Shown: positions 1-11,309 of the stretch, piece by piece
Numbering within the stretch: position 1 is the first letter of the stretch
Layout of the letters: every line of letters starts with the position of its first letter
Source: Neoceratodus forsteri
Taxonomy: Eukaryota > Chordata > Ceratodontiformes > Ceratodontidae
DNA length: 64,000 nucleotides
Assembly (NCBI GenBank): GCA_016271365.2
Contig: CM057456.1
Location: 168,302,501 to 168,366,500, forward strand
Reading direction: 5' to 3'
Translations under genes and position numbers: made by a program
The notes under the pieces: generated by a model
What the model was told of the DNA's origin: nothing
Databases searched by the model: none
What the model saw: only the letters and a program-made list of their open reading frames with translations

Positions 1-642
1 AGAGTGCGTCTGAGGGGGTAAAACTAGAAGGCAAGGGAAGTAACCTAAAGCAGACTTTCAATATACCATATATAACAACTTATCTATGTCTTATATACTG
101 TAGGTACTTCAGCTCATTGCTTAGATGTATTATTTACAATGGTGCTGAGTGCTAACAGATAGTAACTGTAAACCTTTGTTTAACCTCAAAGTAATGCTTA
201 CTGTTTCTGCTGCTCCTCTACAGTATGTCTCATATAGGAACTTCTGTTTGCTGTGTGAAGGGGTCTAGTGGTATGAAGCCATGTGTCAGACAGAAACTAT
301 AGATCTTTGGTTAATCTCAAAGTTTTATCTCTGTCATAATCCCTGTTCAATATCTGCACTGTATTTTTGCTCTACTTCGTTGCTGTATACTGGTGCACTA
401 CCACAGCTTACAAAAGTATCTGTTCTTGCCTGCTGACATGTAGATTATTCCTGTTACCTGATGCCATGATTTGTGGGATAACTGCTCATCTAGAGCACAG
501 CCATGAGAGCAGTTTCACCTATTATATCTACCCCCCACTGCAAAATTATCCTACCACTGGGCTCCTCTGCAAAAAACAATATCTGTGTCCTGGGCTATTG
601 TTCTAGGACACCAGTCACTCAAAGTTTATTTAGATATGTTTT
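1..642. other. No gene recognised
   Basis: AT-rich single-copy-looking sequence. Only short incidental open frames are present, with no repeat, domain or splice pattern I can name. Confidence 0.5.
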
Positions 643-1154
643 CCTGTGCCTCACAGTATCTAACATTATCTTGTTACAATCTGGTGATATAGAGACTAAG
701 AGAGAAGAAGAAGGAGACCGCACAGGGTGAAGCAAGTGTATCCACAGCATGTAATTCAATCAGTTGTGCATGAGCTAGTCTTGAACACTTAACTCAATAA
801 CAGATGTGCAGATTCTTCCTAGGTTATCAATCATTTATTCAAGCTGAACGTATGAAAACAATAAAAGCACACCAAACGCACACCCACAGTACTACCTCTA
901 TGTTTCAAGCTGCACTGGCTCTTTCTCAAAAAGAAAAAGAGCCAGTGCAACTTGAATAAATGATTGATAACCTAAGAAGAATCTGCACTTCTGTTGTTGG
1001 GTTAAATGTTCAAGACCAGCTCATGCATGACTTGACTGAATTACACACTGTGGATCCACTTGTTTCACCCTATGAGGTCTCCTCCTTCTCTCTCTTAGTC
1101 TCTATATCACCAGATTGCAACAAGATAATATTAGATAATGTGAAACACATGGGG
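643..1154. repeat. Foldback (inverted-repeat) element with nested hairpin
   Basis: Two ~200-bp arms, 643-846 and 948-1154, are reverse complements with scattered mismatches. The outer arm contains the CACAG-TATCTAACATTATC segment and the inner arm ends in the ATTTATTCAAG/CTTGAATAAAT segment. Between them lies a second tighter hairpin: 904-925 pairs with 933-956 (both carry the complement of GCACTGGCTCTTT). On the minus strand the loop reads AGAGCCAGTGCAGCTTGAAAC, a layout reminiscent of the GAAAC part of Penelope-type hammerhead motifs, although the CUGANGA box is degraded. It could be an inverted pair of Penelope terminal repeats or an unclassified foldback transposon. No coding capacity is seen. 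Confidence 0.75.
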
Positions 1155-1164
1155 CGTACTGTTG

Positions 1165-2750
1165 AGCTGCCAAGCAAGATGGCAGCTTAGTCTGATTGCT
1201 CCATCCTACCCAGGATCAAATTGTTAAAATATGACTGGATCCTGAGCAATTCACCAAAAATACAAATGGGGGATGGCGTGAGAAGACTCCCTGATATGCA
1301 ATATCCTGAAAGAAATAGATAAGGGAGCAAGCTGGCAACATTGGAACTGAAGGTCTAATGGCAGGGAGCTCAGGCCAACCATGAGGACATGGAGGAAACC
1401 ACAAGGATCAGTACAGAACTTCTACCATCAGCACTGTCACAAACACTTGTCTATGAGCAGGACTGCCCCCCCCCCCGTACCTCTGAATGGCACCAGCATT
1501 AGACTGAACCTATGAGGTGGATCTACTAAACACTTTTTCCATACCTGGACTGTACATTTGACCCCTCCCTACTGACACTGTTCGATCAGTTGTACTCTCT
1601 CATGGTCACTGAGGGGCTAAACTCCAGAGTATGGCTCCAGCTGTGGCTACTACAGGCTGCAAAACTCCATTGGTATGGGATCAGTTACACCACCAGCTGA
1701 AGGAGCCCATGCTCTGGTCGCTGATTCACTAAATTAAATCAACAAGATGCTGAAGTCTCTATTGGTTCGGGCAGATGGTATCAACTCAGCCCTGACCAGG
1801 AATGTGGTAGATGTAAGAGTGCTCGAAGACTGCTTGCACATCTCGGAACAACATGCAGAGGATTTAGAGTGCCAACAGCAGAAGCTGCTACAATGTATTC
1901 AAGAGCAGGACACTAAAATCCATAGATTATGGGAAAGGGCTGAGGACCAAGAAAATGGGATGCAGGAAAAAACATCAGGATCTTGGGAGTCCCCAAAGGG
2001 CTAGAGGGCAGCAATATGGAACAGTTCTTAATGGACTTTATCCCCAGGCTCCTGGGGGACAGATGGAGAGGGCCCATTGAAGTAGAAAGGGCACACAGTG
2101 CCAGAGGCAGAGCTGCCACCCAAGGCTCCTCACCATGGCCCATAATAGCTTACTTGCTCTGCTACTCGGCCAAGTAGCAGGTACTACGTATTGCTGGAGA
2201 GCATGGGGATCTTCAGTAGAGAGGAGCCCACATATCTTTTTACAGAGACTTTTTGAATGAAGTGGCCACCAAGTGCAAAGCATTTGCTCTCATCAAAAGA
2301 AGACTCAGGGACCTGGGATTTTGGGTATCATTTCAGGGGGCTGGCCAGTCTACACGTGGCCAAAGACAGCAAAGAAACATTGGCAAATTCACTGCAGGAC
2401 ATAGAAATATTGGCTAAACAGCACTGGCTATCCCCCAATTTGAGGACTTCATCTCCCAGAAGCCTCTGGACACCTAGAGGCCCCAATGCATCTCAGAGGA
2501 ATGATAGTTTTGGGAAGCAATGTCCAGTGGACCGTAATCAGGGTACCTCTGGTCCCTCCAGCAAATTCCTCAGTAGCCCAACAACAATTGGATGCTCTTT
2601 GGATCTGTGGACAGTTGCGAGACAATTAGCCCCTCTTCCCCTCCTCCCAGGAATGGGGAAGGGGGGGTTTAGAAATCAAATGATCCCCGCTGGATCAGTG
2701 AGAAAGAGCATGGCACAGGTTCAGAAGCCGCAGACAGGGGCATAATGGTG
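1165..2750 (+). mobile_element. L1-type LINE, 5' part (5' UTR plus ORF1)
   Basis: The element appears to begin near 1165, directly after the foldback. It carries an AAGATGGCAGC motif at 1176-1186, which resembles the YY1-type site at the start of mammalian L1 5' UTRs. A ~560-bp leader precedes the ORF1 remnant. ORF2 is not present here. Sequence from 2750 to about 3880 is probably the inter-ORF spacer of the same copy, but nothing diagnostic marks it. The copy is old and frameshifted. Confidence 0.6.
1747..2480 (+). pseudogene. L1 ORF1p-like RNA-binding protein, frameshifted
   Basis: L1 ORF1p is the trimeric RNA chaperone that packages L1 RNA in the cytoplasm. Codons from 1747 give a helical, Q/E-rich segment (for example EQHAEDLECQQQKLLQ) like the coiled coil. 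From about 1983 a second frame continues with GVPKGLEGSNMEQFLMDFIP followed by GPIEVERAHSARG, the characteristic RRM-type core of vertebrate L1 ORF1p. A third frame from about 2257 has KRRLRDLG-like and LQDIEILAKQHW residues of the C-terminal domain. At least two frameshifts and a stop at about 2177 make it a pseudogene. Family assignment is firm from these motifs; exact ends are not. Confidence 0.8.
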
Positions 2751-3880
2751 TTCACGCAGTTCCAGTGTCTCCAACGGCCAAGCTGCCAAAAGAGGACTTT
2801 ACTAGGGAGGAGGATGAAGAGGACACTCTGGCCACCCACCAGGGGTATACCATGGACATTTCTGCCCTGGCTAGCTGGGAAGACACAGTGGAAAATACCA
2901 TGGAGGAGACTGCATCCTTTGAAGGGCTGGTGCAGCTGACAGCCTACCTCAAGCCAGGACTGTGATCATTTGCAGAAGTGGCAGCTGCTCAACTGAGCCA
3001 GTCCAGCACCGAACAGCCACCCAAGACAAGCATGACAGATGGCTGATGTACAGGACAGGGCACTCAAAGAATGCATCTTCCAGATGCTTGGATTCATCAG
3101 GATTTGTATACCAAACTTATTTTATGTTCTCCTTCATGCTGGGATAGAAGTCTGCCTGTATATACAGGGTTGTGAGTCTATTGAGTCTAATAGAAGGGGG
3201 GTGTTCTTCAGGCGGTGGCACAGCAACCTCCAACCCACATCCCAACTCACTGTTGCTTTATGGAGGCTGGAAAACTGACCAATACTCCACAGCAGGTGGA
3301 TAAGGGGAGGGGATAAGAGCACAACCAGGACATGCCCTTCCTTGCCTTTTGTGCCCCCTCCTGGGAAACATGAGTACAGAAGGAGGGATACAGAGGGCCC
3401 CCTCCCTGGGGTCTGGTAGTATTACCTACATGGATTTGGACTGCTAAGGACCTGATGACTGGGAATCAATCACCTCCAACCCCCAAAGGCATGTCGAAGT
3501 TCATGCAACCTTCAATAAACACACTGGGATATGCAGGGGCATATGTTATCTCATCTTCCATTTCCTCATTACTGGTCTGCTCCCATACCCCTTATATCTA
3601 CACAGACTGGATGCAGTCTCAGGCAGCTACAAGGGCATGGGATGCCCTATAGGGTGCTGTGCCTCTATAACATTGGCTGTGACTTACTGTCTGCCAGAGG
3701 CGGGGTGCTCCTTTCTGGCCTGCTATCACATTTGAGAAATGGTGTACACACACTCTCTGAAGTGGGTAACTTCAAGAACTGTCCCTAACCTAATGCCTCA
3801 CACTCCTGGATAAGGTTATTACCAATGAGGGGGACTACCTCTCAAGTCCCCCCATCCAACCCCGTTTCTCAAATTTACCT
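2751..3880 (+). other. Probable L1 inter-ORF or unassigned sequence
   Basis: No conserved domain is visible. The open frames here are short and overlap on both strands. Its position directly after ORF1 suggests spacer of the same L1, but no endonuclease follows. Confidence 0.3.
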
Positions 3881-3929
3881 ACCTGATGTTGAGATCACAG
3901 ATTCCTTGTAAGTTACCCATACAGAAAAA

Positions 3930-4260
3930 AATGGTTACATTTTCAGTAGTTTTATTCTTAAAGTCTCTTCTTTTCTCACTATTTGTACCATTCAGCATAT
4001 TCATCTTCCATTTTTTATCTTTACCTTCAATTTTTTGTTCCCACTATCCCTTCAAATACTCTTCAAACAGCTATCTCTCCCCACCTTGCCCCCTTCTACC
4101 TGCCTACCCCCTTGCCCCCTCTCCCTTTCCTACCCCCCGGGCATTTTCTGACTTTTATCCCTCCTCTCCCTCCCCTTCAGAGCTCTTACCCTCACCCTCT
4201 ACCCTCCAACAATGGCCTTCCTGCTTGCATAACCCCTTCCCTCTCACCTGCAGTGCTTAT
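3930..4260 (+). repeat. C/T-rich low-complexity tract
   Basis: A long pyrimidine-rich run (CTCTCC, CCCTTCC, TTTTCTTT blocks) generates Ser/Pro/Leu-rich open frames of ~125 codons in two frames. These are composition artefacts. Confidence 0.7.
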
Positions 4261-4299
4261 TTCTAAGATTGCCCTTGGCTGGTATGTCATGCTACCTAA

Positions 4300-4503
4300 C
4301 ATTTGGTACATTTTAAATTACTGGAATTTCCTAAGCCTCAGTCTCTTACTTCTTTTTATTGTGTAACTATGTATTATTATGTTGACCTTTGTATGTACGT
4401 ATACCCCCCATTCATTCGACGTTGAACCTTTGTAAATGAGCAGTTGCTGCTCAAAGGTATTTGTTATCCTAGATTCCAATAAAATAAAAAAAATAAAAAT
4501 AAA
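4300..4503 (+). mobile_element. LINE 3' end with A-rich tail
   Basis: The segment 4417-4492 (GACGTTGAACCTTTGTAAAT ... GCTCAAAGGTA) matches the 3' end of the LINE fragment at 53456-53520 with few differences, and is followed by an AATAAAATAAAAAA-type tail to 4503. It is therefore the extreme 3' end of the same CR1/L2-group LINE family. No coding part is identifiable upstream of it. Confidence 0.65.
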
Positions 4504-4828
4504 ATGACCTGTCTTTTTGAGCACTTTGTTCTGAGCCATTCATTTAACATTTTGCATTATTATGAACCATTCATTTTCTGTTTTTTGTCTTTCATTGTCA
4601 AAAGTGCTCCCAGTATCCCTTTAAATACCCTTGAAATTACCCATCTTGAAGCAGTTAATTATTCTAAGCCTTCATTTTGCTTTTTTGGAAGGGGGCTTTT
4701 CAGTGTTTCTGTTACTGCTTCAGTTCCTGTTGCTCAACAATATGAGGAAAATCAGTATATCTTTACAGAGCAAGAATAAATGTGGTTGTAAAAATATTGT
4801 CTCTCTGAGAAATGTATATAAGAGGTAG

Positions 4829-4850
4829 GTGTGTGTGTGTGTGTGTGTGT
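4829..4850 (+). repeat. (GT)n microsatellite
   Basis: Eleven uninterrupted GT dinucleotides. Confidence 0.95.
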
Positions 4851-6154
4851 ATTGTGAAGCTCTTAAAGCATAGCAGCCTCCATATTCAGAAACAGCTCAA
4901 AGCACAACTTTTTTCTAGGCATAGAGATGATGAGCAGTCTATGGACAAATGAAAGTATCTGTGCTACAAGATCTATGGGCATCCCTGTATTTTAGGGGAA
5001 TGGTAGCAAAAAATGGGATAGGAGAAGGAGAGGGATGAGGAAGCATCATAATATCCTTGAAATCAAAACCACCTGTTAATGACATGTAGGTCATGGTGTT
5101 AAAGCTCAAGCTGTGGCTGTCAGTGCTGTCTTGATATTTGGTAATTGCTCATCCCAGGTCCTCCCTTGCAAAGTTCCCCACAGGTCATGGCAGGTGGGCA
5201 AGGACAGGATGGAAATGATAAGTCAGTGTCACTTTCAGTTTAAAGGGAGCAGGTCAGGAGGGATTCAGAAGGGAACCTTCATCTCTGACTCAGAGGTGAG
5301 GCTAAGTAGTTAATCATCTGACTGTCAATCATGCAGGGGAGTAGTGGGGACCACTCAAATTTAGAACAGTTAACAAAGTACATCTCAAACTGGCAAAATG
5401 TGAGTGAGTCAGTTCATTTCAGTGGTTTAATGTGTTATGGTGGGAATGGTGTGGATGTCACTGGACAGGCAGGCCTTGAAGTAGTTGTTTTTTCCCACTA
5501 CAGCATACTTGGGTGCATGCTGATCCTCTAGCCCACCACCTTGATGCTTAGATCAGGATCTTCTCTGAAGCCAAGTTGACACCTTAGCTCACTCAGACAC
5601 TGTGGTCCCTCACTTCCTTCAGTCAGCTCTGCATTCTGCACTGATGAAATGGTCCCACACAACATACAGTCTGATTGTCTCAGCTCCAGTCTAACTACAG
5701 TAAGTGATGAGCTCCCATCTACTCTCCTCCTCCATTGATGTGACCTTGGCATTATTAATTTGCCATTGACTTTTTTACACCACTGCTGTCAGTTGATGGG
5801 CAAGTGACATCTGTTCTTTTTCTCCAGATCCATCTGAAGATCAGAGATGAGAAAAACCCACAGGGCGACTAGGGAAAGTCCCCACCACCACCATTGCCAT
5901 TGCATCACTGCTTTGCTGCTGCATCCTCCTGTTCTAGTCCTCAGGAGAAGATGGGACAGCAGCATGGGCCAGGAAGTGGTGCCAATGGTGTCTCCTAAGA
6001 GCTACACCTCCAGTTAAATGTGCCCCCCCCCCACAGTACGTAAAGTTAGTGTATTGTAAATGTTAAAATTGCTAATGGGCAAGCAATGCCTCGTTCAAAA
6101 CTGGACATGAAGTCTGAGTTAAATAATGATTTAAACTGCTAATAAATTATTTAA
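4851..6154. other. No gene recognised
   Basis: No domain, repeat or splice pattern that I can name. It contains a short poly-C run near 6020. Confidence 0.4.
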
Positions 6155-6217
6155 ATTGCCAGCTCAATTACTACCATCATAATGATGGCAGAAATCATCA
6201 AGTCAAGCTGGCAGTTA
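6155..6217. repeat. Short hairpin
   Basis: TTGCCAGCT at the left pairs with AGCTGGCAG at the right, with a further CCATCAT/ATGATGG pairing at the centre, giving an imperfect ~60-bp hairpin. Confidence 0.55.
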
Positions 6218-6261
6218 AAAAACAGCTTCCCTGGCATTTTTATCCAAACCCCTTATTAACA

Positions 6262-6830
6262 TGGTAAGAAACCTTACCTCTCCTGGAGTTCATCCACACA
6301 TAATGTATAATTTTTTGTCCCACAGTTTATGGAAAGGAAGCGATTGTATTTTGGCTCCATGAAGCCAAGCTATTGATCCCTTCCACTTTTTTTGGCTTGA
6401 GTGCTGCCCCCTCGCTAACATGTTTTTTGACTTAATTATATGGAGAGCATGGGGACACGCTCCATAGAATACTATGTCTTCTGGCTTTAACATCTTTTTG
6501 TTGATAGTTCAGGGTTCTGATTTGGATAAATCAAGGCCATCCCTTAATTAACAAGAGCCTTGTTAGTTGAGTGGCAGCCTTGATTTATCTGGATGGGAAC
6601 CTTTAGAAAAGGACATTAAAGCCAATACTTGTCTATGGAGCATGCCCACATGCTCTCCATATAAGTAACACCACAAAACATACTATTGTGTGGGGCAGTA
6701 CTCGAGACAAGGATATGGAAGGGATCAGTGGTTTGGCTCTACAGAGCCAAAATATGATCCCTTCCATAAGCCATGGTTTGCAAAATAATACTTTATATAT
6801 GGATGAACTCTGGGGGAGGGTAAGTCTTCG
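6262..6830. repeat. Palindromic MITE/foldback element
   Basis: Arms 6278-6537 and 6577-6820 are inverted copies over ~245 bp. Both carry GAGTTCATCC at the outer end, the ATATGGAGAGCATG segment midway and GATAAATCAAGGC at the inner end, separated by a 39-bp loop. Weaker similarity extends outward to about 6212 and 6880. No transposase is present, so it would be a non-autonomous foldback. The open frames of 67 and 156 codons lying in the arms are mirror products of the repeat, not genes. Confidence 0.8.
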
Positions 6831-7409
6831 TATTGACTTGCATTGGGTATGCCAGGAAAGGTGCTCTTTAAAATGGTGAGCCAGTGACATAATAAAAACA
6901 GCAGATCTGCGGTTACAGAATCTTGAAACGCTGAAATTAGAAAAGGGTGACTTACAGGGCTGAGGGATGCTCAAATTACAGTTCTGCCAGCTAGGCACAT
7001 AGGAAGTAGACAGAGAGTGGCTGTTAGTCTGGCAGGGGGCAGGCAGACAGGAGTGGATGTGAGTCAGATGAGTAATTGACAGTGACAGCCTTGAAGCATG
7101 CATGTGTATCTGTCACTTGAGATGGAGGGTCCAAAGTTGGGAAGGATTCGGAATACACTTGGGATACTGGGGAGTGAAACTGCATCAGCAATCTGGCAAG
7201 GCCATGAGGGCACATGTAATTTTTAATAAGGCATAAAAAATGGCATGTCTGATGATCTAGTTGGAATCTAGTGAGGGTAACTCCTTGAGAATTAAGCAAA
7301 TTCTTTTAAGATTAATAATTGCATTATAAAGGACTGGTTTGTCTATTTTTTTTTTAAACTGTCACTCCTAAAATCACTTATAATTTTGGTACACAGATGA
7401 AGGTCGATG

Positions 7410-7614
7410 TCTTGCTGCAATTTCCATTCAAAGCAGCTCTGTCTGAGCTTGCCATGGGCCAGTCTGATGGATGCTAGAGCAGCAATGCAGTAAGGTTGTT
7501 GCAACTAGCAGCAGCCCTGTTTATTCCATTGCTGCTCTTCTCATCTGTTAGACTCATTCATGGCAAGCTCAGACTTAGCAGCTTTGAATGGGATGGGAAT
7601 TCTTGCTGGCAACA
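7410..7614. repeat. Palindromic element
   Basis: The left arm (7410-7495) and right arm (7517-7613) are inverted copies: TTGCTGCAATTT-CCATTCAAAG then TCTGAGCTTGCCATG on one side, and its complement on the other. The ~20-bp centre contains GCAACTAGCAGC. No coding capacity. Confidence 0.75.
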
Positions 7615-7962
7615 GAGAATAAGCCTCTGGTTTAAAGCAACTGGCTGCACAATCACTGATGCAGACTGGCTGGGAATGAAAGTGAAAGGGACAGGTGGGG
7701 TGAATTGCTCTCTGCACTTTCACTTGCAGCTTCGGCCAAGCTCAGCAACCTCCCACAAAAAAAAACCATTAAGTTTGGCCTGCAAGCGCAGCAGCTAAAA
7801 CATATATGTATGAAAATTAAAACAAACTGGCACTGTCTCTGTGGACTACACTCATACTGGAGGCCCTGGGCAGCTGCCCCTTCAACAAAATGCTTAAAGA
7901 GCAGGTTAGTAGTGAAAAGTGGTGTGTGACAGTGATGGTCTTCAGTAGCTCCTACTAAAATA

Positions 7963-10303
7963 CTGTATAACAGAATATATTCGCATCTGCTAATATTAGC
8001 ACTCTGAGTTGCAGAAACTTATTCACGCCCACTAATGTTCATGTTTTGCATGGTGTGCTAAATTTCATAGGAGTGGAAAACAAAGATTTAAACTGAAGCA
8101 CAGAATTTAGTCAGTTTATTGTTAATTGTACCTGCTGGCAGCACTTCTGTAAATCGCCACAATCAGTCAGCTGTCATGACTACAGTAACCTGCTAGAACA
8201 GTAATCATCTGGTATCAGTGCTGTCAATTACAGCAATCAGTCAACTGCCATGACTACAGCATATTACTGCCCTACCTTAATCAAGAAGTTTTGGCATTTT
8301 CTAGTTCCACTCTGCGGTTCAGACAGCATGCTTACAGCACGCTTAAAGAATGTCAATTCTTCAGTGGATTAATGCAAACAAAGCTGCAAAATGAGAATAT
8401 CCTGTTGATGAAGGGGATGTTTCTAGTGAGCAACTTACATGGTCTGGATTAGACAGTGATACGGCAAATAGCATCGTTGTCAAAATGAAAGCATGTAATC
8501 CACCACTGCAAAAAAAAAAAACACCGTCCATCTACCTACACCACTTATTCAGGTGAAGTTCGATTTGAAATTGCTAGATATGCAAGTGAGAATGGTGTAA
8601 TGTCTGCCATGCATTACTATCATGCAAAGTATCACAGCACCATAAATGAATCTACTGTGCGCAACTTTAAAACTGTCTACAGGAAACGATTAATGCAGAC
8701 CCAAAATACAAGTACTCTCCTACCCTCACTGCCAACAAAACATAGTGGCAGGCCAACTTTATTAATAAAGGATGTGGAGGAAAAACTAAAAAGTATTATT
8801 AGAAGCCTGAGGGCTGAGGGTGCTGTAATCAACACACGGGTGGTGCATGCCTTAGCAATTGGCATAGTCAAATCAAACTGTCTCCAGATCCTAACAGAGA
8901 ATGGTGGTGGTGTATGCATAACCACAAAATGGGCTTGGGGATTTCTTAACCAGATGGGGTTTAGCAAAAGAAAGGGCACCAAGGCTGCCCGTAAAACACC
9001 ACTGGACTTTGTTGAAATGAAATAAGGTTTGCTTGCTAGAATTGCCAGGGCCGCAGCTCAGGAACTGATACTTCCTGAGTTAGCTGTAAATTTGGATGAG
9101 AATGGGATCAATCTCGTCCCAGTATCACAACGGACCATGGCTGAGACTGGATCATGACAAGTCTCAGTAACTGGCCTGGGTGATAAACGACAAGTGTCGG
9201 TTGTCCTTGCATGCACCCTTTGAGGAGATCTGTTACCGCCTCAAGTCTTTTACTGCATCAGAACTCCTGCTTCCCACCCAGTTTATAAATTCTCCAAGGA
9301 CTGGTCTATCACCCACTCACCAAACTACTGGGCTAAAGAGATGGGCTAAAGAGATCACAACAATAGGATACACAGAATCAGTACTCACCCCCCCATCTGG
9401 AGAAAACAAAGCTGTCTCTTGGGCTGCCACGTGAGCAAAAGGGTCTTCACATTATGGATTTGTTCAGGGTACAAACTACGGTATCAGTAATTCAACAACT
9501 TGACAAGGCAGGTTACATCCCTGTTTTTGTGCCTGCATCCTGTACAGACTTACTTCAACCGCTGGACCTAATGCTGAATAAATTGTTTAAGGATGAGTTA
9601 AAACACTATTTTACAGACTGGTATGCTGGTCTAATCTCTGCACAGATTTCTGAAGGAGCAGCAAATGTACGAGTCGATCTCATGATGTCAGTTGTGAAAG
9701 AGAAGCATGCACGCTGGCTGGAGTCTAGTTTTAACTAACTAAAAGAGAAAAAAGATGATTGTGTCCATGGATTTGTGGAATTGGGTGTTAAAGAAGTGCA
9801 TGAGAAAAGCTTGGATTGACCAATCGGTGAGTGCTGTCATCCATTCCATTCCATTCCATTCAATGCTGTTAGTTAGTTGTAAAATTTAAGTGCAGCTTTT
9901 TTCTGTTTATTAAGTGTGTTTTCCCTCATCTATGTCTTTCAGATAACTTGTCAGCAGATCAACTGGACAATTGAGATGGCATGAGATCTATTGCTTGCTG
10001 TCTGCATAAACTGTGGTGTCTTTGCATTTCGCATTGTATTTGTTTTATATTCAGTTGAGGATTGTTATGAGTTTACTATGAATTTGCTATGAGCAGATTT
10101 CATTGATTAAATAAAGGCAATGAATAAATACACTTTTATGGTATTCTGATATTGCTGAACCTATTAGTGTTCGCCTACACCAACACTGCAACACAGAGGT
10201 TGGCATAAATCGGAAATAGTCACTGTCCCTTTAAATTTGTGCTTTTATTGAAAACGCTAAAATAGCAAAAATAAAAAGATAGCGAATATTTTCTGGTGTA
10301 CAG
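7963..10303 (+). mobile_element. Pogo/Tigger-like DNA transposon with TA target duplication
   Basis: Terminal inverted repeats are CTGTATAACAGAATATATTC at the left end and the complement of CTGTACACCAGAAAATATTC at the right end. Each is flanked by TA (7961-7962 and 10304-10305), as expected for the Tc1/mariner/pogo group. Length is 2.34 kb and a broken transposase gene lies inside on the same strand. The insertion sits in the left arm of a larger inverted repeat, and the opposite arm carries the uninterrupted target, AAAATATTAG. A partial direct duplication (8160-8190 and 8234-8262) lies in the 5' leader. Confidence 0.88.
8518..9830 (+). pseudogene. Pogo-like DDE transposase with CENP-B-type DNA-binding half, broken
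   Basis: Cut-and-paste transposase of the pogo/Tigger lineage. The N-terminal half (8600-9025) has STVRNFKTVYRKRL, HSGRPTLLIKDVEEKL, ILTENGGGVCITTKWAWG and FLNQMGFSKRKGT, matching helix-turn-helix/CENP-B-type DNA-binding regions of vertebrate pogo-like proteins. About 9070-9165 reads LPELAVNLDENGINLVPVSQ, the first catalytic Asp region (usually NWDQTGINLVP, here NLDENGIN). 9454-9738 holds VIQQLDKAGYIPVFVPASCT and LLQPLDLMLNK, the region after the second catalytic Asp. A stop after 9023, another at about 9156, and frameshifts plus missing sequence between 9160 and 9450 show it is non-functional. Confidence 0.85.
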
Positions 10304-10822
10304 TATTAGCCTGTACCTTGTGCCCTGTGCTCATTTCTTATGTGCTGCAGTGTATTGGCAACCTGTTGTTAATGCATGGTTCTTGCACTGGCTGGGAGTG
10401 GAGAAAAATGGATTGAAGAGAAGTGATATGAAGCCTGAGTCTCAGTGTTGTCAGTTACAGTAATCAAACCCATGCTTCACGCACTGGGTAGTAATGCAGC
10501 TGCACTGACATAAGAGTCCTTTAGGCAGCGTGCTCATCCCCATCTGAGTTAGTGGATCAGCTGTTCTCCCATTTCAGCTCAGTCTGTCAAGCTTAAGTGA
10601 AACCTGGCACAAGAACATTTGATTCCTGGCAGAATTCTGCCACTTGGCCAAAAGGGATCTGGACTCCAAGGGGGAAAAAAATCATTATATTGCAGGCATC
10701 TTATTTTATTTGAAATATAAAAAGAGCCATACTATGTCACCATTAATTTATTTTCTCTCCTTCCCCCATATGCAGTTCTTTTATAGACTTGTCTTTGAAA
10801 GGTACCCTGTCACCTCATGCTA

Positions 10823-11309
10823 CGCAGCCAACCCTGGTTCAGTGTGAGCCTCGGCCTTCAGGGGTTGGCATGGGCGAGAGAGGACTGAGCGTCCAGAGGA
10901 CTGCTCTCCTCTCCTAGGGAGGGAGGGCGAGATTGTCATCCCTCCCGCTGATTGCCCTCTAGCAGTGGCTGGAGGGAGATATTGGTCATGAAGCACATAG
11001 CTGGTGCCTGATGTTGGAGGGAAGGGGGTCAGGGAGAAAAGTGAAAATGGAGCTGGTAGGCTTTATGATTGCCCCAGTTGCACCTGTGCTGAACTCTGGA
11101 ATTTGGATGCTGGCTTTCCAAGGGAGGGTTGAAAGTTGACGCTCCTCGCCTCTCGCCTTGTCACTGGGGGGGGGCACCCCATGAGGGATTTCCCTGGGAG
11201 GCTCAGTGTGGGGTTGCTGGGCTGGAGAGATGAGCTCCTCTGAGAGAGGACCAATAGCCATCTGACAGCTCCTCCATAAAGTACATATAGAAAAAAAAGG
11301 TCCCTACAC
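10823..11309. other. Unidentified ~490-bp insertion in the foldback left arm
   Basis: The sequence is absent from the right arm, which continues across the join (CTCCTGCTTTGTTACTGGCTC). It is G-rich, starts near GCAGCCAACCC and ends in an A-run followed by GGTCCCTACACC. No terminal repeats or coding domain are recognised. Confidence 0.5.

Noticed and set aside
3886..4366. Two overlapping Ser/Pro/Leu-rich frames of ~126 codons
   Set aside because: Composition of a pyrimidine-rich tract; no domain, and both frames are equally open.
6633..7103. 156-codon minus-strand frame
   Set aside because: Runs across one arm of a palindromic element and into flanking sequence; no domain and no codon signal.
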